NCBI RefSeq assembly: GCF_024295805.1
Contig: NZ_JANCLX010000001.1
Span: 124,001 to 188,000, forward strand
Direction of reading: 5' to 3'
DNA length: 64,000 nt
From: Streptomyces cucumeris
GTDB taxonomy: Bacteria > Actinomycetota > Actinomycetes > Streptomycetales > Streptomycetaceae
Positions 8,991-17,569 of the stretch are shown in pieces (the stretch's first letter is position 1; each line of letters begins with the position of its first letter). Under the pieces are notes generated by a model that was given only the letters and a program-made list of their open reading frames with translations, searched no databases and was not told the origin of the DNA. The translations under genes were made by a program, and so were the position numbers.

Positions 8991-10601
8991 ATGACTCGAC
9001 ACGACGAAACGGCCGGGATCTCCGGCCAGGACCAGGTCACCTTGCGCAGCCCGGCGGAGCTCGCCGACGCCCTGCCCTATGTTCTCGGCTTTCACCCCGA
9101 CGACAGCATCGTGATGATCGCGCTGCACGGCCCCCGCGGCCGGTTCGGGGGACGGCTGAGGCTCGGTATCCCCGGCGCGCCCGAGGAATGGCCGGAGATC
9201 TGCGACCAGCTCGCCGAATGCCTGATCACCAGCAGTCAGCGACGCGGCGAGCGTCCCGACGGGATCGTCCTGTTCCTGTGCCAGGATCCGGCCGCGGGCG
9301 AGTCGGGGCTGGACACGGTGGAGCGGTTACGACCCCTCGCCCAGCGTCTGCGCGTCGCGTGCGGGGCGATGGAGGTGCCCGTCTACGAGGCGCTGTGCCT
9401 GTCCGACGGCAGGTTCTGGTCCTACGTCTGCCCCGACCAGCGGTGCTGCCCCAAGGAGGGCGTGCCGCTCGCCCTGCCCGGCACCTCGGTCATGGCCGCC
9501 GCCGCGACCTTCGCTGGTGTGCATGTGCGCGGTTCGCTGCGGGAGATGGAAGCGCGGCTGGCACCGCTGGTCGGCCCCCGGGCCCAAGGGCAGGAGCATG
9601 CCCTGGACGTGGCCGCGGGTGAGCTGGTGCCGCGGATCCTGGAGCGCGCCGACTGCGCCACGGTCCGGGCGGAGACCCTCATCCTGGTGGGGCGGATGCT
9701 CGACCGGCTGCGCTCGGCCCCAGCCGCCGCCGACCTCTGCGGCGCCGATCTGCGTGACGACCGTCTGCTCAGGGACGACGAGGCGGCGGCGGTGATCATC
9801 GGTCTCCAGGACCGGGTGACACGGGACTGGGCCGCGCGATGGATGGAAGGACCGGACACCGAAGCGGCCCTGCGCCTGTGGCGGGCGCTGGCCCGCCGCT
9901 GCGTCGGCTCCTACGAGGAGCATGCCGCGGCGCCGCTCACCCTCGCGGGCTGGGTCGCGTGGTCGGGAGGCGATGAGCCCGCCGCCCGGGTGGCGCTCAG
10001 CCTGGCGCTCAAGGCCGATCCCGAGTACCTCTTCGCCCGGCTGCTCCACCAGGCGTGCAACGAGGGGCTCAACCCGGAGCTGCTGCGCCGCTGTCTTCGC
10101 CAGGGCGGAGTGGACCGAGCCGTGCACGCCGCGGTCCAGGAGGAGTTGGCACGGGCCGGCGCCAAGGAGCCATGGGGTCCCGGCGGGGCGGCGGACACGG
10201 CACACACGGTGGACACGGATGGCGCGCCGGACATGGCGAACGCGGTGGAAGCGGCGGATGCGGGGGAAACGGCGGAGAGCCCGCACGGCACGGCGGGGGC
10301 GATCAGCGAGACGACGGAAGCGGCGCGGTACGAGGAGGCGCGGTACGAGGAGAGGTCCGGACGGCGAGGAAGCGAAACGAACCGGGTGGACGAAGCGAAC
10401 CGGGTAGATGAGACGGGCCGACCGGGCGAGACGGACCGGGCGGGCGAGGGCGAGCGGCCGCCGGAGCAGCGGGGGACAGGCGGGAGGACCGGACCCGGCG
10501 GACCCGTGGCGGCGACGGCTCCGGGAGGCAGGCGTCGTCCGGAGGGCAGGCCGCGCACCCGACGCCGTACCGGAGGCCGGGGGACGCACAGCCGACGCTG
10601 A
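8991..10601 (+). CDS. DUF4192 family protein, with an in-frame TTA codon
   Basis: 536 residues. The first 395 match the DUF4192 family of actinobacteria: it opens with VTLRSPAELADALPYVLGFHPDDSIVMIAL-like sequence, has the cysteine motif DQRCCPKEG, and contains a helical C-terminal part with ALRLWRALARRCVGSYEEHAAAPLTLAGW. Function is unknown. The last 140 residues are low-complexity and acidic/arginine-rich, with an NRVDE repeat near 465-485, and are probably disordered. Codon 113 (9327-9329) is TTA, the rarest Streptomyces codon, read by the developmentally regulated bldA tRNA. The gene diverges from the RecQ fusion across the DnaA-box palindrome. Confidence 0.88.
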   Translation: MTRHDETAGISGQDQVTLRSPAELADALPYVLGFHPDDSIVMIALHGPRGRFGGRLRLGIPGAPEEWPEICDQLAECLITSSQRRGERPDGIVLFLCQDPAAGESGLDTVERLRPLAQRLRVACGAMEVPVYEALCLSDGRFWSYVCPDQRCCPKEGVPLALPGTSVMAAAATFAGVHVRGSLREMEARLAPLVGPRAQGQEHALDVAAGELVPRILERADCATVRAETLILVGRMLDRLRSAPAAADLCGADLRDDRLLRDDEAAAVIIGLQDRVTRDWAARWMEGPDTEAALRLWRALARRCVGSYEEHAAAPLTLAGWVAWSGGDEPAARVALSLALKADPEYLFARLLHQACNEGLNPELLRRCLRQGGVDRAVHAAVQEELARAGAKEPWGPGGAADTAHTVDTDGAPDMANAVEAADAGETAESPHGTAGAISETTEAARYEEARYEERSGRRGSETNRVDEANRVDETGRPGETDRAGEGERPPEQRGTGGRTGPGGPVAATAPGGRRRPEGRPRTRRRTGGRGTHSRR

Positions 10602-10715
10602 CCGCGGCGGCGTTCCGGGGTGCGCGGCATTCGGAGACAGTTGCGAGAATCGCGCGAGGATACGGGGGAGAGAGCGATCTCAGGAACATCCACGATCATG
10701 CTGAAGACCCTGTTT

Positions 10716-10738
10716 ATCGTCAGGCAGACGACTATGAT
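10716..10738 (+). promoter_or_regulatory. Leaderless promoter with -10 TATGAT overlapped by an imperfect palindrome
   Basis: A consensus-like -10 hexamer TATGAT (10733-10738) ends 6 nt before the ATG of the NUDIX gene, and no Shine-Dalgarno sequence is present, so the transcript is probably leaderless. An imperfect inverted repeat, ATCGTC (10716-10721) with GACGAC (10727-10732), lies directly upstream of the -10. It could be the operator for a regulator, possibly the NrtR-like product itself. No good -35 is visible. Confidence 0.5.
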
Positions 10739-10744
10739 CGCGTC

Positions 10745-11503
10745 ATGCCCTACGACCCTTCGGCCTTTCCGGCGTTCGCCGTCACCGTGGACCTGGTCGT
10801 GCTCACCGTGCGGCGGCACGCGCTGTGTGCGCTGGCCGTCCGCCGTGGAGAGCCGCCCTTCAAGGGGCGATGGGCGCTCCCGGGGGGATTCGTGCGGGCC
10901 GATGAGGACTTGGCGATGGCGGCGGCCAGGGAGCTGGCCGAGGAGACCGGGCTGCTTGCTCACGATCCGGCCCTCCCGGCCCCGCCGAACGCCGCGCACC
11001 TCGAGCAACTCGCCACCTACGGCGACCCGAAGCGCGATCCCAGGATGCGCGTGGTCAGCGTTGCGCATCTCGCGCTCGCGCCCGATCTGCCCGCGCCCCG
11101 GCCGGGAGGGGATGCACACAGCGTGCGCTGGGCTCCGGTGGAGACGCTCCTCGACCAGGAGGGAGCGTTCGGCCGGGACGGCGAGTCGGCTCCGCTCGCC
11201 TTCGACCACGCCCGGATCCTCGCGGACGGGGTGGAACGCGCCCGCTCCAAGATCGAGTACTCCTCCCTGGCCACGGCCTTCTGTCCGCAGGAGTTCACGG
11301 TCGGCGAGCTGCGCCGGGTCTACGAGGCGGTGTGGGGCGTGGCCCTGGACCCGCGCAATTTCCACCGCAAGGTCACCGGCACCCCGGGATTCCTGGTGCC
11401 CACCGGGGGAACGACGACCCGTCAGGGCGGTCGGCCCGCCCAGCTGTTCCGGGCCGGGGGCGCGACGCTCCTCAATCCGCCCATGCTCCGCCCCGAAGTG
11501 TGA
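10745..11503 (+). CDS. NUDIX domain protein with C-terminal winged helix (NrtR-like)
   Basis: 252 residues. The N-terminal NUDIX domain has a complete Nudix box: G at the start of GGFVRADED, the spaced Glu, and RELAEETGL, all fitting GX5EX7REUXEEXGU. The C-terminal 100 residues (YSSLATAFCPQEFTVGELRRVYEAVWG, NFHRKVT) resemble the winged helix-turn-helix of NrtR, a NUDIX-derived repressor that senses ADP-ribose and controls NAD metabolism genes. The intact catalytic box leaves hydrolase activity possible, whereas many NrtR proteins have lost it. No NAD gene is adjacent. The gene appears leaderless, with an imperfect palindrome next to its -10, which would suit autoregulation. Confidence 0.83.
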   Translation: MPYDPSAFPAFAVTVDLVVLTVRRHALCALAVRRGEPPFKGRWALPGGFVRADEDLAMAAARELAEETGLLAHDPALPAPPNAAHLEQLATYGDPKRDPRMRVVSVAHLALAPDLPAPRPGGDAHSVRWAPVETLLDQEGAFGRDGESAPLAFDHARILADGVERARSKIEYSSLATAFCPQEFTVGELRRVYEAVWGVALDPRNFHRKVTGTPGFLVPTGGTTTRQGGRPAQLFRAGGATLLNPPMLRPEV

Positions 11504-11632
11504 TGGCCCATGACACGACGACTCGTCAGAGGGTGAGGTTCCGACGAATTAGGACATAGCGGGTTACCGTGCTCCGGTACGTCACCAGTCCCCACGTGCC
11601 ACCGAGCGGTTCCACGCCCCGCGGGAGAAGGA

Positions 11633-13936
11633 ATGATTCAGGCCACCGGACTGACCAGCACCCCCCGCCGCAACCACCCGCCCGTTATCGACGATCTCAC
11701 CTTCGAGGCTCCACCGGGCCGTGTCACCGTCCTCCTCGGTGGCTCCGGCGCGGGGAAGACCAGTGCGCTGCGCCTGCTGTTGCAGCTCGACCGAGGCCAT
11801 GGCTCCGCCTTCTTCCGGGGGCGGCCCCTGCACCGCATCAGGCGCCCGGCCCGTGAGATCGGCGTCCTGCTCGAGGATGTGCCCGGCCACCCGGGCCGCA
11901 CGGCGCGCAACCATCTGAGGATGCTGGGAGCAGCGGTCGGGGTGCCCTCCTCCCGCGCCGATGTGGTGCTCGATGTCGTCGGCCTCACCGATCTGGCCGA
12001 CGAGCGTATCGGGGATCTCGCCGCAGGGATGGAGCGCCGCCTCGGCGTCGCCGCCGCGCTGCTCGGGGACCCGCACACCCTCATCCTCGACAACCCCGCG
12101 CGGGGTCTGTCGCGCCGTGAGACCGCCTGGCTCCACAGGCTGCTGCGCGGGTTCGCCGCACAGGGCGGTGCCGTCCTCGTCACCTCCGACGACCCCGAGG
12201 GCGTCGTCCGTCTCGCCGACCAGGTGCTGACCCTGGAGGGTGGACGGCTGATCGCCGATCAGACGGTCGAGGAGTTCGCCCGGACCCGGCTGCGGCCCCG
12301 GGTGGTGGTCCGCTCCCCGCTGGCCGGGCGACTCGCCGCTGTGCTCGAGGACGAGGCGCACGCCATCCGGCAGGCCGCCGAGGCGGAGGCGGCGGCCAAG
12401 GCCGCGGCCAAGGCGGCACTCGCGGCCAGGGAAGCCGAAGCCGCGGAGGCCGCCGCCAAGGCGGGCGAACCCGCGACCGCGGGCTCGGCGGCCGGAGCCG
12501 CCAACGGCTCGTCCAAGAAGGTCAAGACAGCGAAGGCGGCCAAGGCGCAGAAGGCGACGGAGTCGAAGAGCCGCTTCAGATTCCGGTTCCGCACCCGAGC
12601 GGCGGCTGAGGCGACAGCCCCGGCCGGGCGCGCCGGCCGGGCCGCGGAAGCCACCTCGGCCACCGCGGCGATGGCCTCGGTCACCCCAGGGGCCCAGGCA
12701 GCCCCTGCTGCCACCACCACCTCCGCCTCCACCACTGCCACCACCGTCACTGCTTCCACGGTCTCCACCACGGCGCCCACCGTCGCGCTCGCGGCCACCG
12801 CCCCCACGGCGGCCACCGCGAAGATCCGGACCGTCGCGGCCGAGGGCGAGGCAGCCCGCAACGGCAAGAGCGTCGCCGGAGGGTCCGGCACCGCGACCGC
12901 CGCCCACACCGTCGCCGACGCCGAGCTCGACATGGAGGCGGGCGCGCTCGCCGATCCGTTCTCCGTGGTGCACGACGACGAGGTGCACATCTCGGTCTAC
13001 GGCCTCCCCACCGCCTCCGTCGGGGAGGCCGCCTACCGCCACGGCATCGTGGTGCACCGGCTGGTCGAGGAGACCGCCGACATGGGGCCGGCGACCTCCT
13101 CGGGCGCCCGCGCCCGTGACCCCGAGGCTCCGCCGCCCCGCTTTCTGCCCCGGCTCCGCCTCCCCGGCCCCGCCTGGCCGATGCGATACGAACTGCGCCG
13201 CGCCACGGGTGTGCGGACCGGCTGGATGATCGTCGTCGCGTCGATCGTCACCTCGCTCCTCGCCTCCGTACTGCTGGCCCGCGCGGGTATCACCGGTGAG
13301 CTCCACCGGGTCACCGGCTGGCCCGTCGACCTGCCGCTGCCGCCGGTCGCCATCGGTGCCGGGCTCCTGGGTGCGCTCGCCTTCGGGGAGGAGTTCCGCT
13401 ATCCGGCGCTGGCTCCCGCGCGTGACACCGTGCCTCGCCGACTCGGCCTGCTCTCCGCGAAGTTCGTGGTCTGCGCCGCCGCGGCGATCATGCTGTCGAT
13501 CGGCGTGGTGGTCCTCGACAGCGCGGCCCTCCTGCTGCTCGTCGGCGGTGACGCCGTGCCCCTGCCGGGGGACTGGCCCGAGCTGACCGCCAGTCTCATC
13601 GGTCTCACCGTCGGTTCGGGATGGGCCGGACTGCTCGCCGCCGGAGTCTTCCGCTCCACGGCGCTCGGGCTGGCGACCCTGCTCGCCGTGCCGGTCCTGG
13701 CGGTGCCCGTCGTGCGGCGTGTTCTGCGGGAGCCGGAGCTGCGCTCGCTGGCCATGCTTCCGCACCGGCTGCGCGCCGAGGCACTCGAACGCCCGACCTC
13801 CGAATTCGACCGGATGTTCGCAGTCCTGATGCGGCTCGCCGGTCAGCCCATGGGGCAGGCGCTGATGCTGTCGGTGGCCGTCCTGTTGTGCGCGTATGCC
13901 CTCACCGGGTTGCGTGGCAGGAGTACGCGCCAGTAG
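11633..13936 (+). CDS. Degenerate ABC ATPase fused to a membrane domain through an Ala/Thr-rich linker
   Basis: 767 residues. Residues 1-230 are an ABC ATPase fold: Walker A GGSGAGKTS (36-44) is intact. However, the signature is DLAAGM (128-133), Walker B reads LILDNP so that Asn154 replaces the catalytic Glu, and the H-loop reads TSDD with Asp186 in place of His. Residues about 240-470 are an Ala/Lys/Thr-rich, probably disordered linker. Residues about 515-760 contain roughly six hydrophobic segments (starting MIVVASIVTSLLASVLL), like an ABC-2-type permease. ATG 11633 has GGGAGAAGGA upstream. It sits directly upstream of whiH on the same strand, separated by a terminator-like hairpin. A regulatory or scaffolding membrane protein is more likely than an active exporter. 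Confidence 0.87.
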   Translation: MIQATGLTSTPRRNHPPVIDDLTFEAPPGRVTVLLGGSGAGKTSALRLLLQLDRGHGSAFFRGRPLHRIRRPAREIGVLLEDVPGHPGRTARNHLRMLGAAVGVPSSRADVVLDVVGLTDLADERIGDLAAGMERRLGVAAALLGDPHTLILDNPARGLSRRETAWLHRLLRGFAAQGGAVLVTSDDPEGVVRLADQVLTLEGGRLIADQTVEEFARTRLRPRVVVRSPLAGRLAAVLEDEAHAIRQAAEAEAAAKAAAKAALAAREAEAAEAAAKAGEPATAGSAAGAANGSSKKVKTAKAAKAQKATESKSRFRFRFRTRAAAEATAPAGRAGRAAEATSATAAMASVTPGAQAAPAATTTSASTTATTVTASTVSTTAPTVALAATAPTAATAKIRTVAAEGEAARNGKSVAGGSGTATAAHTVADAELDMEAGALADPFSVVHDDEVHISVYGLPTASVGEAAYRHGIVVHRLVEETADMGPATSSGARARDPEAPPPRFLPRLRLPGPAWPMRYELRRATGVRTGWMIVVASIVTSLLASVLLARAGITGELHRVTGWPVDLPLPPVAIGAGLLGALAFGEEFRYPALAPARDTVPRRLGLLSAKFVVCAAAAIMLSIGVVVLDSAALLLLVGGDAVPLPGDWPELTASLIGLTVGSGWAGLLAAGVFRSTALGLATLLAVPVLAVPVVRRVLREPELRSLAMLPHRLRAEALERPTSEFDRMFAVLMRLAGQPMGQALMLSVAVLLCAYALTGLRGRSTRQ

Positions 13937-13941
13937 TGCGC

Positions 13942-13965
13942 CGCGGGCCGGTCGTCCGGCCCGCG
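13942..13965 (+). terminator. Hairpin after the ABC fusion gene
   Basis: A 10-bp perfect GC stem (CGCGGGCCGG / CCGGCCCGCG) with loop TCGT begins 5 nt after the stop codon. No T tract follows, as is common for actinobacterial terminators. It separates the ABC fusion from whiH. Confidence 0.6.
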
Positions 13966-14183
13966 CTCCGGCGCCAGGTCACCTCGTCTCCATGCGGCGG
14001 CGCCCTACCGGACCAGGTCGGGGGCCGTTTCGCAGGTCCATCGCACGAAGTGCTCGCAACTCCGCGAAGGGTGCTGCTTTCTGTCCGATTGAGCGTCAAT
14101 TATGAGGTAATGGGCGATCACCCTTTCGTGTGCTTTTCACCAAAGACCTCAAGGGGCTTCGGAGCGTCGCCGACAAAGGATGC

Positions 14184-15080
14184 GTGAGTACCCTTGCGCA
14201 CACCACGATGACCGCGGCTCGTCCCGCCGACTCCGGCCTGGCCGGCTCGGGCGAGCTTGACCGCTACTCCTACGCCGACGCCCCCGGCGCCGACCGCGGC
14301 AGCGCTCCCTCCTGGGACGGCGCCGACGCGGAAATCGGGCGGGTGGGCCGACGCGCAGCCGGCAACCGGGGCCGTGGGCTGCACGGCCAACTCGTCCAGC
14401 AGCTGGGCCAGATGATCGTTTCCGGCGACCTGGGCGCGGACCGCCCCCTCGTCCCCGAGGAGATCGGCCAGCGCTTCGAGGTCTCCCGCACCGTCGTTCG
14501 GGAGTCCCTGCGCGTCCTCGAGGCCAAGGGCCTGGTCAGCGCGCGCCCCAACGTCGGTACCCGGGTCCGCCCGGTCAGCGACTGGAACCTCCTCGACCCC
14601 GACATCATCGAATGGCGCGCCTTCGGCCCGCAGCGTGACGACCAGCGCCGTGAGCTGTGCGAGCTGCGCTGGACGATCGAGCCGCTGGCCGCCCGCCTCG
14701 CCGCGGGCCACGGCCGCGAGGACGTCCAGCAGCGGCTCGCCGACATGGCCGAGATCATGGGCCATGCCCTGACCCAGGGCGACACCCTCACCTTCTCCCG
14801 CGCCGACGCCGAGTTCCACGCCCTGCTCCTCCAGGTCGGCGGCAACCGGATGCTGGAGCACCTGGCGGGGATCGTCGGCGCCGCGCTGCACGTCTCCGGT
14901 GCGCCCAGCACCGGCTGTGAGCGCCTCACCGAGGCGAGCGTCGGCCACCACCGCCGGATCGTCGAGGCGGTCGCCGCGGGCGATGCCGCGGCGGCCGAAG
15001 GCGCCATGCGTCAGCTGCTGACCGTCCACCCGGATCTCGATCACGCCGAGGTCGGGGTGCCCGCGCCGCGCGAGCACTGA
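14184..15080 (+). CDS. whiH: Sporulation regulator WhiH (GntR/FadR family)
   Basis: 298 residues from the GTG at 14184 (AAAGGA just upstream); an ATG at 14208 would give 290. A Streptomyces-type N-terminal extension precedes a GntR winged helix (GRGLHGQLVQQLGQMIVSGDLGA, then EEIGQRFEVSRTVVRESLRVLEAKGLV). The C-terminal FadR-type FCD domain has ELRWTIEPLAARLAAG, DAEFHALLLQVGGNRML and HHRRIVEAVAAGD. WhiH is needed for sporulation septation in aerial hyphae, and its gene lies immediately upstream of hrdB in S. coelicolor, as here. The FCD metal-binding histidines appear present, hinting at a small-molecule ligand. I could not identify a convincing sigma-WhiG promoter by eye. Confidence 0.93.
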   Translation: MSTLAHTTMTAARPADSGLAGSGELDRYSYADAPGADRGSAPSWDGADAEIGRVGRRAAGNRGRGLHGQLVQQLGQMIVSGDLGADRPLVPEEIGQRFEVSRTVVRESLRVLEAKGLVSARPNVGTRVRPVSDWNLLDPDIIEWRAFGPQRDDQRRELCELRWTIEPLAARLAAGHGREDVQQRLADMAEIMGHALTQGDTLTFSRADAEFHALLLQVGGNRMLEHLAGIVGAALHVSGAPSTGCERLTEASVGHHRRIVEAVAAGDAAAAEGAMRQLLTVHPDLDHAEVGVPAPREH

Positions 15081-15447
15081 TCCCACGGCGCGTTCCGCGC
15101 GCCCCGGGATGTCGCGCGTCCGCCGTATACCAGCGCCCGTATGCAGCGCCCGCCCCCGTGCGGTGCCGCACCGGAGCGCCCGGCGGACCGGAGCGCCCGG
15201 TGGACCGGATGGACGGGCGGACGTGCGGACTGGCCGATGTGCGGACGTGCGCGGTGTCCGGAAGCCGCAGGGCGGGCGGCGGGCGGCGGGTGCGAACGCG
15301 CGGAGGACGTACGGCGTACGGTGTCGAAGCCGGGCGGACCGCGAGCGGTGAGCGAGGGTCCGGCGGGCGGGCGAGGGCCCGGTGGATGCCGTACGGCGTA
15401 TGCGGGCCGCGCCGCCGAATCCGTGTCGTGGGTTCGGCGGCGCGGCG

Positions 15448-15476
15448 CGCGGGATCGCGACCGACGCGATCCCGCG
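15448..15476. terminator. 12-bp-stem hairpin between whiH and hrdB
   Basis: CGCGGGATCGCG (15448-15459) pairs perfectly with 15465-15476 around a 5-nt loop, ACCGA. It lies 367 nt after the whiH stop and 70 nt before the AT-richer hrdB promoter region. It could stop whiH read-through into hrdB; no T tract is present. Confidence 0.55.
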
Positions 15477-15554
15477 GGCGGGCGCATCGGTGTGACCAGT
15501 GCCATGTGCGGAATCCGCACGTGATCAACTCGGAGTTATCTGTCCGGTTAGGTG

Positions 15555-15566
15555 GGTATTAATACC
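15555..15566. promoter_or_regulatory. 12-bp perfect palindrome in the hrdB promoter region
   Basis: GGTATTAATACC is a perfect palindrome in the AT-richest part of the region upstream of hrdB. It overlaps where -10 or -35 elements would be expected and is a candidate operator or sigma-factor contact. No binding protein is assigned. Confidence 0.4.
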
Positions 15567-15790
15567 GTTATGGGGTGTGACTCGGGCCACGACGATTGGG
15601 CGTAACGCTCTTTGGGGCAGAGCGATGATTAAAGAGGTGGCAGCCGCGGAGGGAATATGGATGTCGCTCGCAACGCTGTACTCCTCCGCACTCCGCTCCG
15701 CGCCGTCGGTTCATCCTTGCCGGCGGTCGTCGGCTCCCGTCCTCCTCGGACGGAGCCGGAAGCCGTTTCCAACGTTCCGAGAGGTTGTTC

Positions 15791-17356
15791 GTGTCGGCCA
15801 GCACATCCCGTACGCTCCCGCCGGAGATCGCCGAGTCCGAGTCTGTGATGGCGCTCATCGAGCGGGGAAAGGCTGAGGGGCAGATCGCCGGCGATGACGT
15901 GCGTCGGGCCTTCGAGGCTGACCAGATTCCGCCAACCCAGTGGAAGAACGTACTGCGCAGCCTCAACCAAATCCTCGACGAGGAGGGTGTGACGCTGATG
16001 GTCAGTGCCGCAGAAGCGCCCAAGCGCACCCGCAAGAGCGTCGCAGCGAAGAGCCCGGCCAAGCGCACCGCCACTAAATCCGTCGCGGCCAAGACGGTTG
16101 CCGCCAAGAAGGCCCCCGCCGCTCCGGCCGCTCCCACGGCCGCCGCGGGCGCGAGCGCCGACGAGTCCGCCGAGGGCCCGGCGAAGAAGGCCGCCGCGAA
16201 GAAGACCACGGCGAAGAAGGCCGCGGCCAAGAAGACCACCGCGGTCAAGAAGACCGCGGCGAAGAAGACCACCGCCAAGAAGGACGCCGCCGACGAGCTC
16301 CTCGAGGGCGAGGACGTGCTGGAAGAGGCGCCGACGGGCAAGCCCGGCGGCCCCGAGGGCGCCGAGGGCGAGCCCGAGAACCAGGGCTTCGTGCTCTCCG
16401 ACGAGGACGAGGACGACGCCCCCGCGCAGCAGGTCGCGGCGGCCGGTGCCACCGCCGACCCGGTCAAGGACTACCTCAAGCAGATCGGTAAGGTCCCGCT
16501 GCTCAACGCCGAGCAGGAGGTCGAGCTCGCCAAGCGCATCGAGGCGGGGCTGTTCGCCGAGGACAAGCTGGCCAACTCGGACAAGCTCGCCCCCAAGCTC
16601 AAGCGTGAGCTGGAGATCATCGCCGAGGACGGCCGCCGCGCCAAGAACCACCTCCTGGAGGCCAACCTCCGACTGGTGGTCTCGCTGGCCAAGCGCTACA
16701 CCGGCCGCGGCATGCTCTTCCTGGACCTGATCCAGGAGGGCAACCTGGGTCTGATCCGCGCGGTCGAGAAGTTCGACTACACCAAGGGCTACAAGTTCTC
16801 CACGTACGCCACCTGGTGGATCCGTCAGGCGATCACCCGCGCCATGGCCGACCAGGCCCGCACCATCCGTATCCCGGTGCACATGGTCGAGGTCATCAAC
16901 AAGCTCGCGCGCGTCCAGCGCCAGATGCTCCAGGACCTGGGCCGTGAGCCCACCCCGGAGGAGCTGGCCAAGGAGCTCGACATGACCCCCGAGAAGGTCA
17001 TCGAGGTCCAGAAGTACGGCCGTGAGCCGATCTCCCTGCACACCCCGCTGGGCGAGGACGGCGACAGCGAGTTCGGTGACCTCATCGAGGACTCCGAGGC
17101 CGTGGTCCCGGCCGACGCCGTCAGCTTCACGCTGCTCCAGGAGCAGCTCCACTCGGTGCTCGACACCCTCAGCGAGCGCGAGGCGGGCGTGGTCTCCATG
17201 CGCTTCGGCCTCACCGACGGGCAGCCGAAGACGCTGGACGAGATCGGCAAGGTCTACGGCGTGACGCGTGAGCGCATCCGCCAGATCGAGTCCAAGACGA
17301 TGTCGAAGCTGCGCCACCCGTCCCGCTCGCAGGTGCTGCGCGACTACCTCGACTGA
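15791..17356 (+). CDS. hrdB: Principal RNA polymerase sigma factor HrdB
   Basis: 521 residues from the GTG at 15791 (GAGAGG, 6-nt spacing). This is the essential group-1 sigma-70 factor. The order is: region 1.1-like N-terminus ([15 protein letters not shown]), a Lys/Ala/Thr repeat tract (AAKKTT-type units, about residues 100-165), an acidic stretch, then region 1.2 ([21 protein letters not shown]). Region 2 ([42 protein letters not shown]), region 3 ([15 protein letters not shown]) and region 4 ([21 protein letters not shown]) follow. The last 350 residues agree with my memory of S. coelicolor HrdB almost throughout, whereas the repeat tract differs. A strong terminator follows. Confidence 0.98.
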   Translation: MSASTSRTLPPEIAESESVMALIERGKAEGQIAGDDVRRAFEADQIPPTQWKNVLRSLNQILDEEGVTLMVSAAEAPKRTRKSVAAKSPAKRTATKSVAAKTVAAKKAPAAPAAPTAAAGASADESAEGPAKKAAAKKTTAKKAAAKKTTAVKKTAAKKTTAKKDAADELLEGEDVLEEAPTGKPGGPEGAEGEPENQGFVLSDEDEDDAPAQQVAAAGATADPVKDYLKQIGKVPLLNAEQEVELAKRIEAGLFAEDKLANSDKLAPKLKRELEIIAEDGRRAKNHLLEANLRLVVSLAKRYTGRGMLFLDLIQEGNLGLIRAVEKFDYTKGYKFSTYATWWIRQAITRAMADQARTIRIPVHMVEVINKLARVQRQMLQDLGREPTPEELAKELDMTPEKVIEVQKYGREPISLHTPLGEDGDSEFGDLIEDSEAVVPADAVSFTLLQEQLHSVLDTLSEREAGVVSMRFGLTDGQPKTLDEIGKVYGVTRERIRQIESKTMSKLRHPSRSQVLRDYLD

Positions 17357-17401
17357 TCCTTCCGCGGCCGCAGGCGGCCGTGGTGGATGACATCGGCACG
17401 A

Positions 17402-17436
17402 CGAAGGCCGGACCCCGAGCAGGGGTCCGGCCTTCG
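17402..17436 (+). terminator. Rho-independent-like terminator of hrdB
   Basis: A 15-bp perfect stem (CGAAGGCCGGACCCC with its complement) closes a 5-nt loop, GAGCA, 46 nt downstream of the hrdB stop. Confidence 0.85.
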
Positions 17437-17569
17437 CGCTGTCCGTGTTCGCGTCCGTCCGTGAGGCCATGAGTGGCCGGGCACCCCGGATGGACCACTA
17501 CCGGATGCGGTCTCCATCGGGCGGGGTGACGCTGGGTGTGCGCCACGCTCCGCACGGTCAGGAGGCTGT

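Larger units (their letters stand above)
15081..15790. other. 710-bp gene-free region: hairpin and hrdB promoter/leader
   Basis: No credible gene lies here; the open frames on both strands encode Arg/Gly/Pro-rich nonsense without normal codon bias. Positions 15100-15440 are very GC-rich with short recurring units (GTACGGCGTACGG-like and GTGCGGAC). A strong hairpin sits at 15448-15476. From about 15520 the sequence is AT-richer (around 15535-15660) and should hold the hrdB promoter(s), including a 12-bp palindrome at 15555-15566. The segment 15600-15790 is probably the hrdB untranslated leader. Confidence 0.7.

Noticed and set aside
9960..10601. C-terminal NRVDE-type repeats of DUF4192 as a separate repeat element
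   Set aside because: The repeats are short, imperfect and in frame; they look like ordinary low-complexity tail sequence.
14041..14183. Possible sigma-WhiG promoter for whiH (GTCCGATTGA at 14083)
   Set aside because: The -10-like match to GCCGATAA is weak and no TAAA lies at the right distance upstream.
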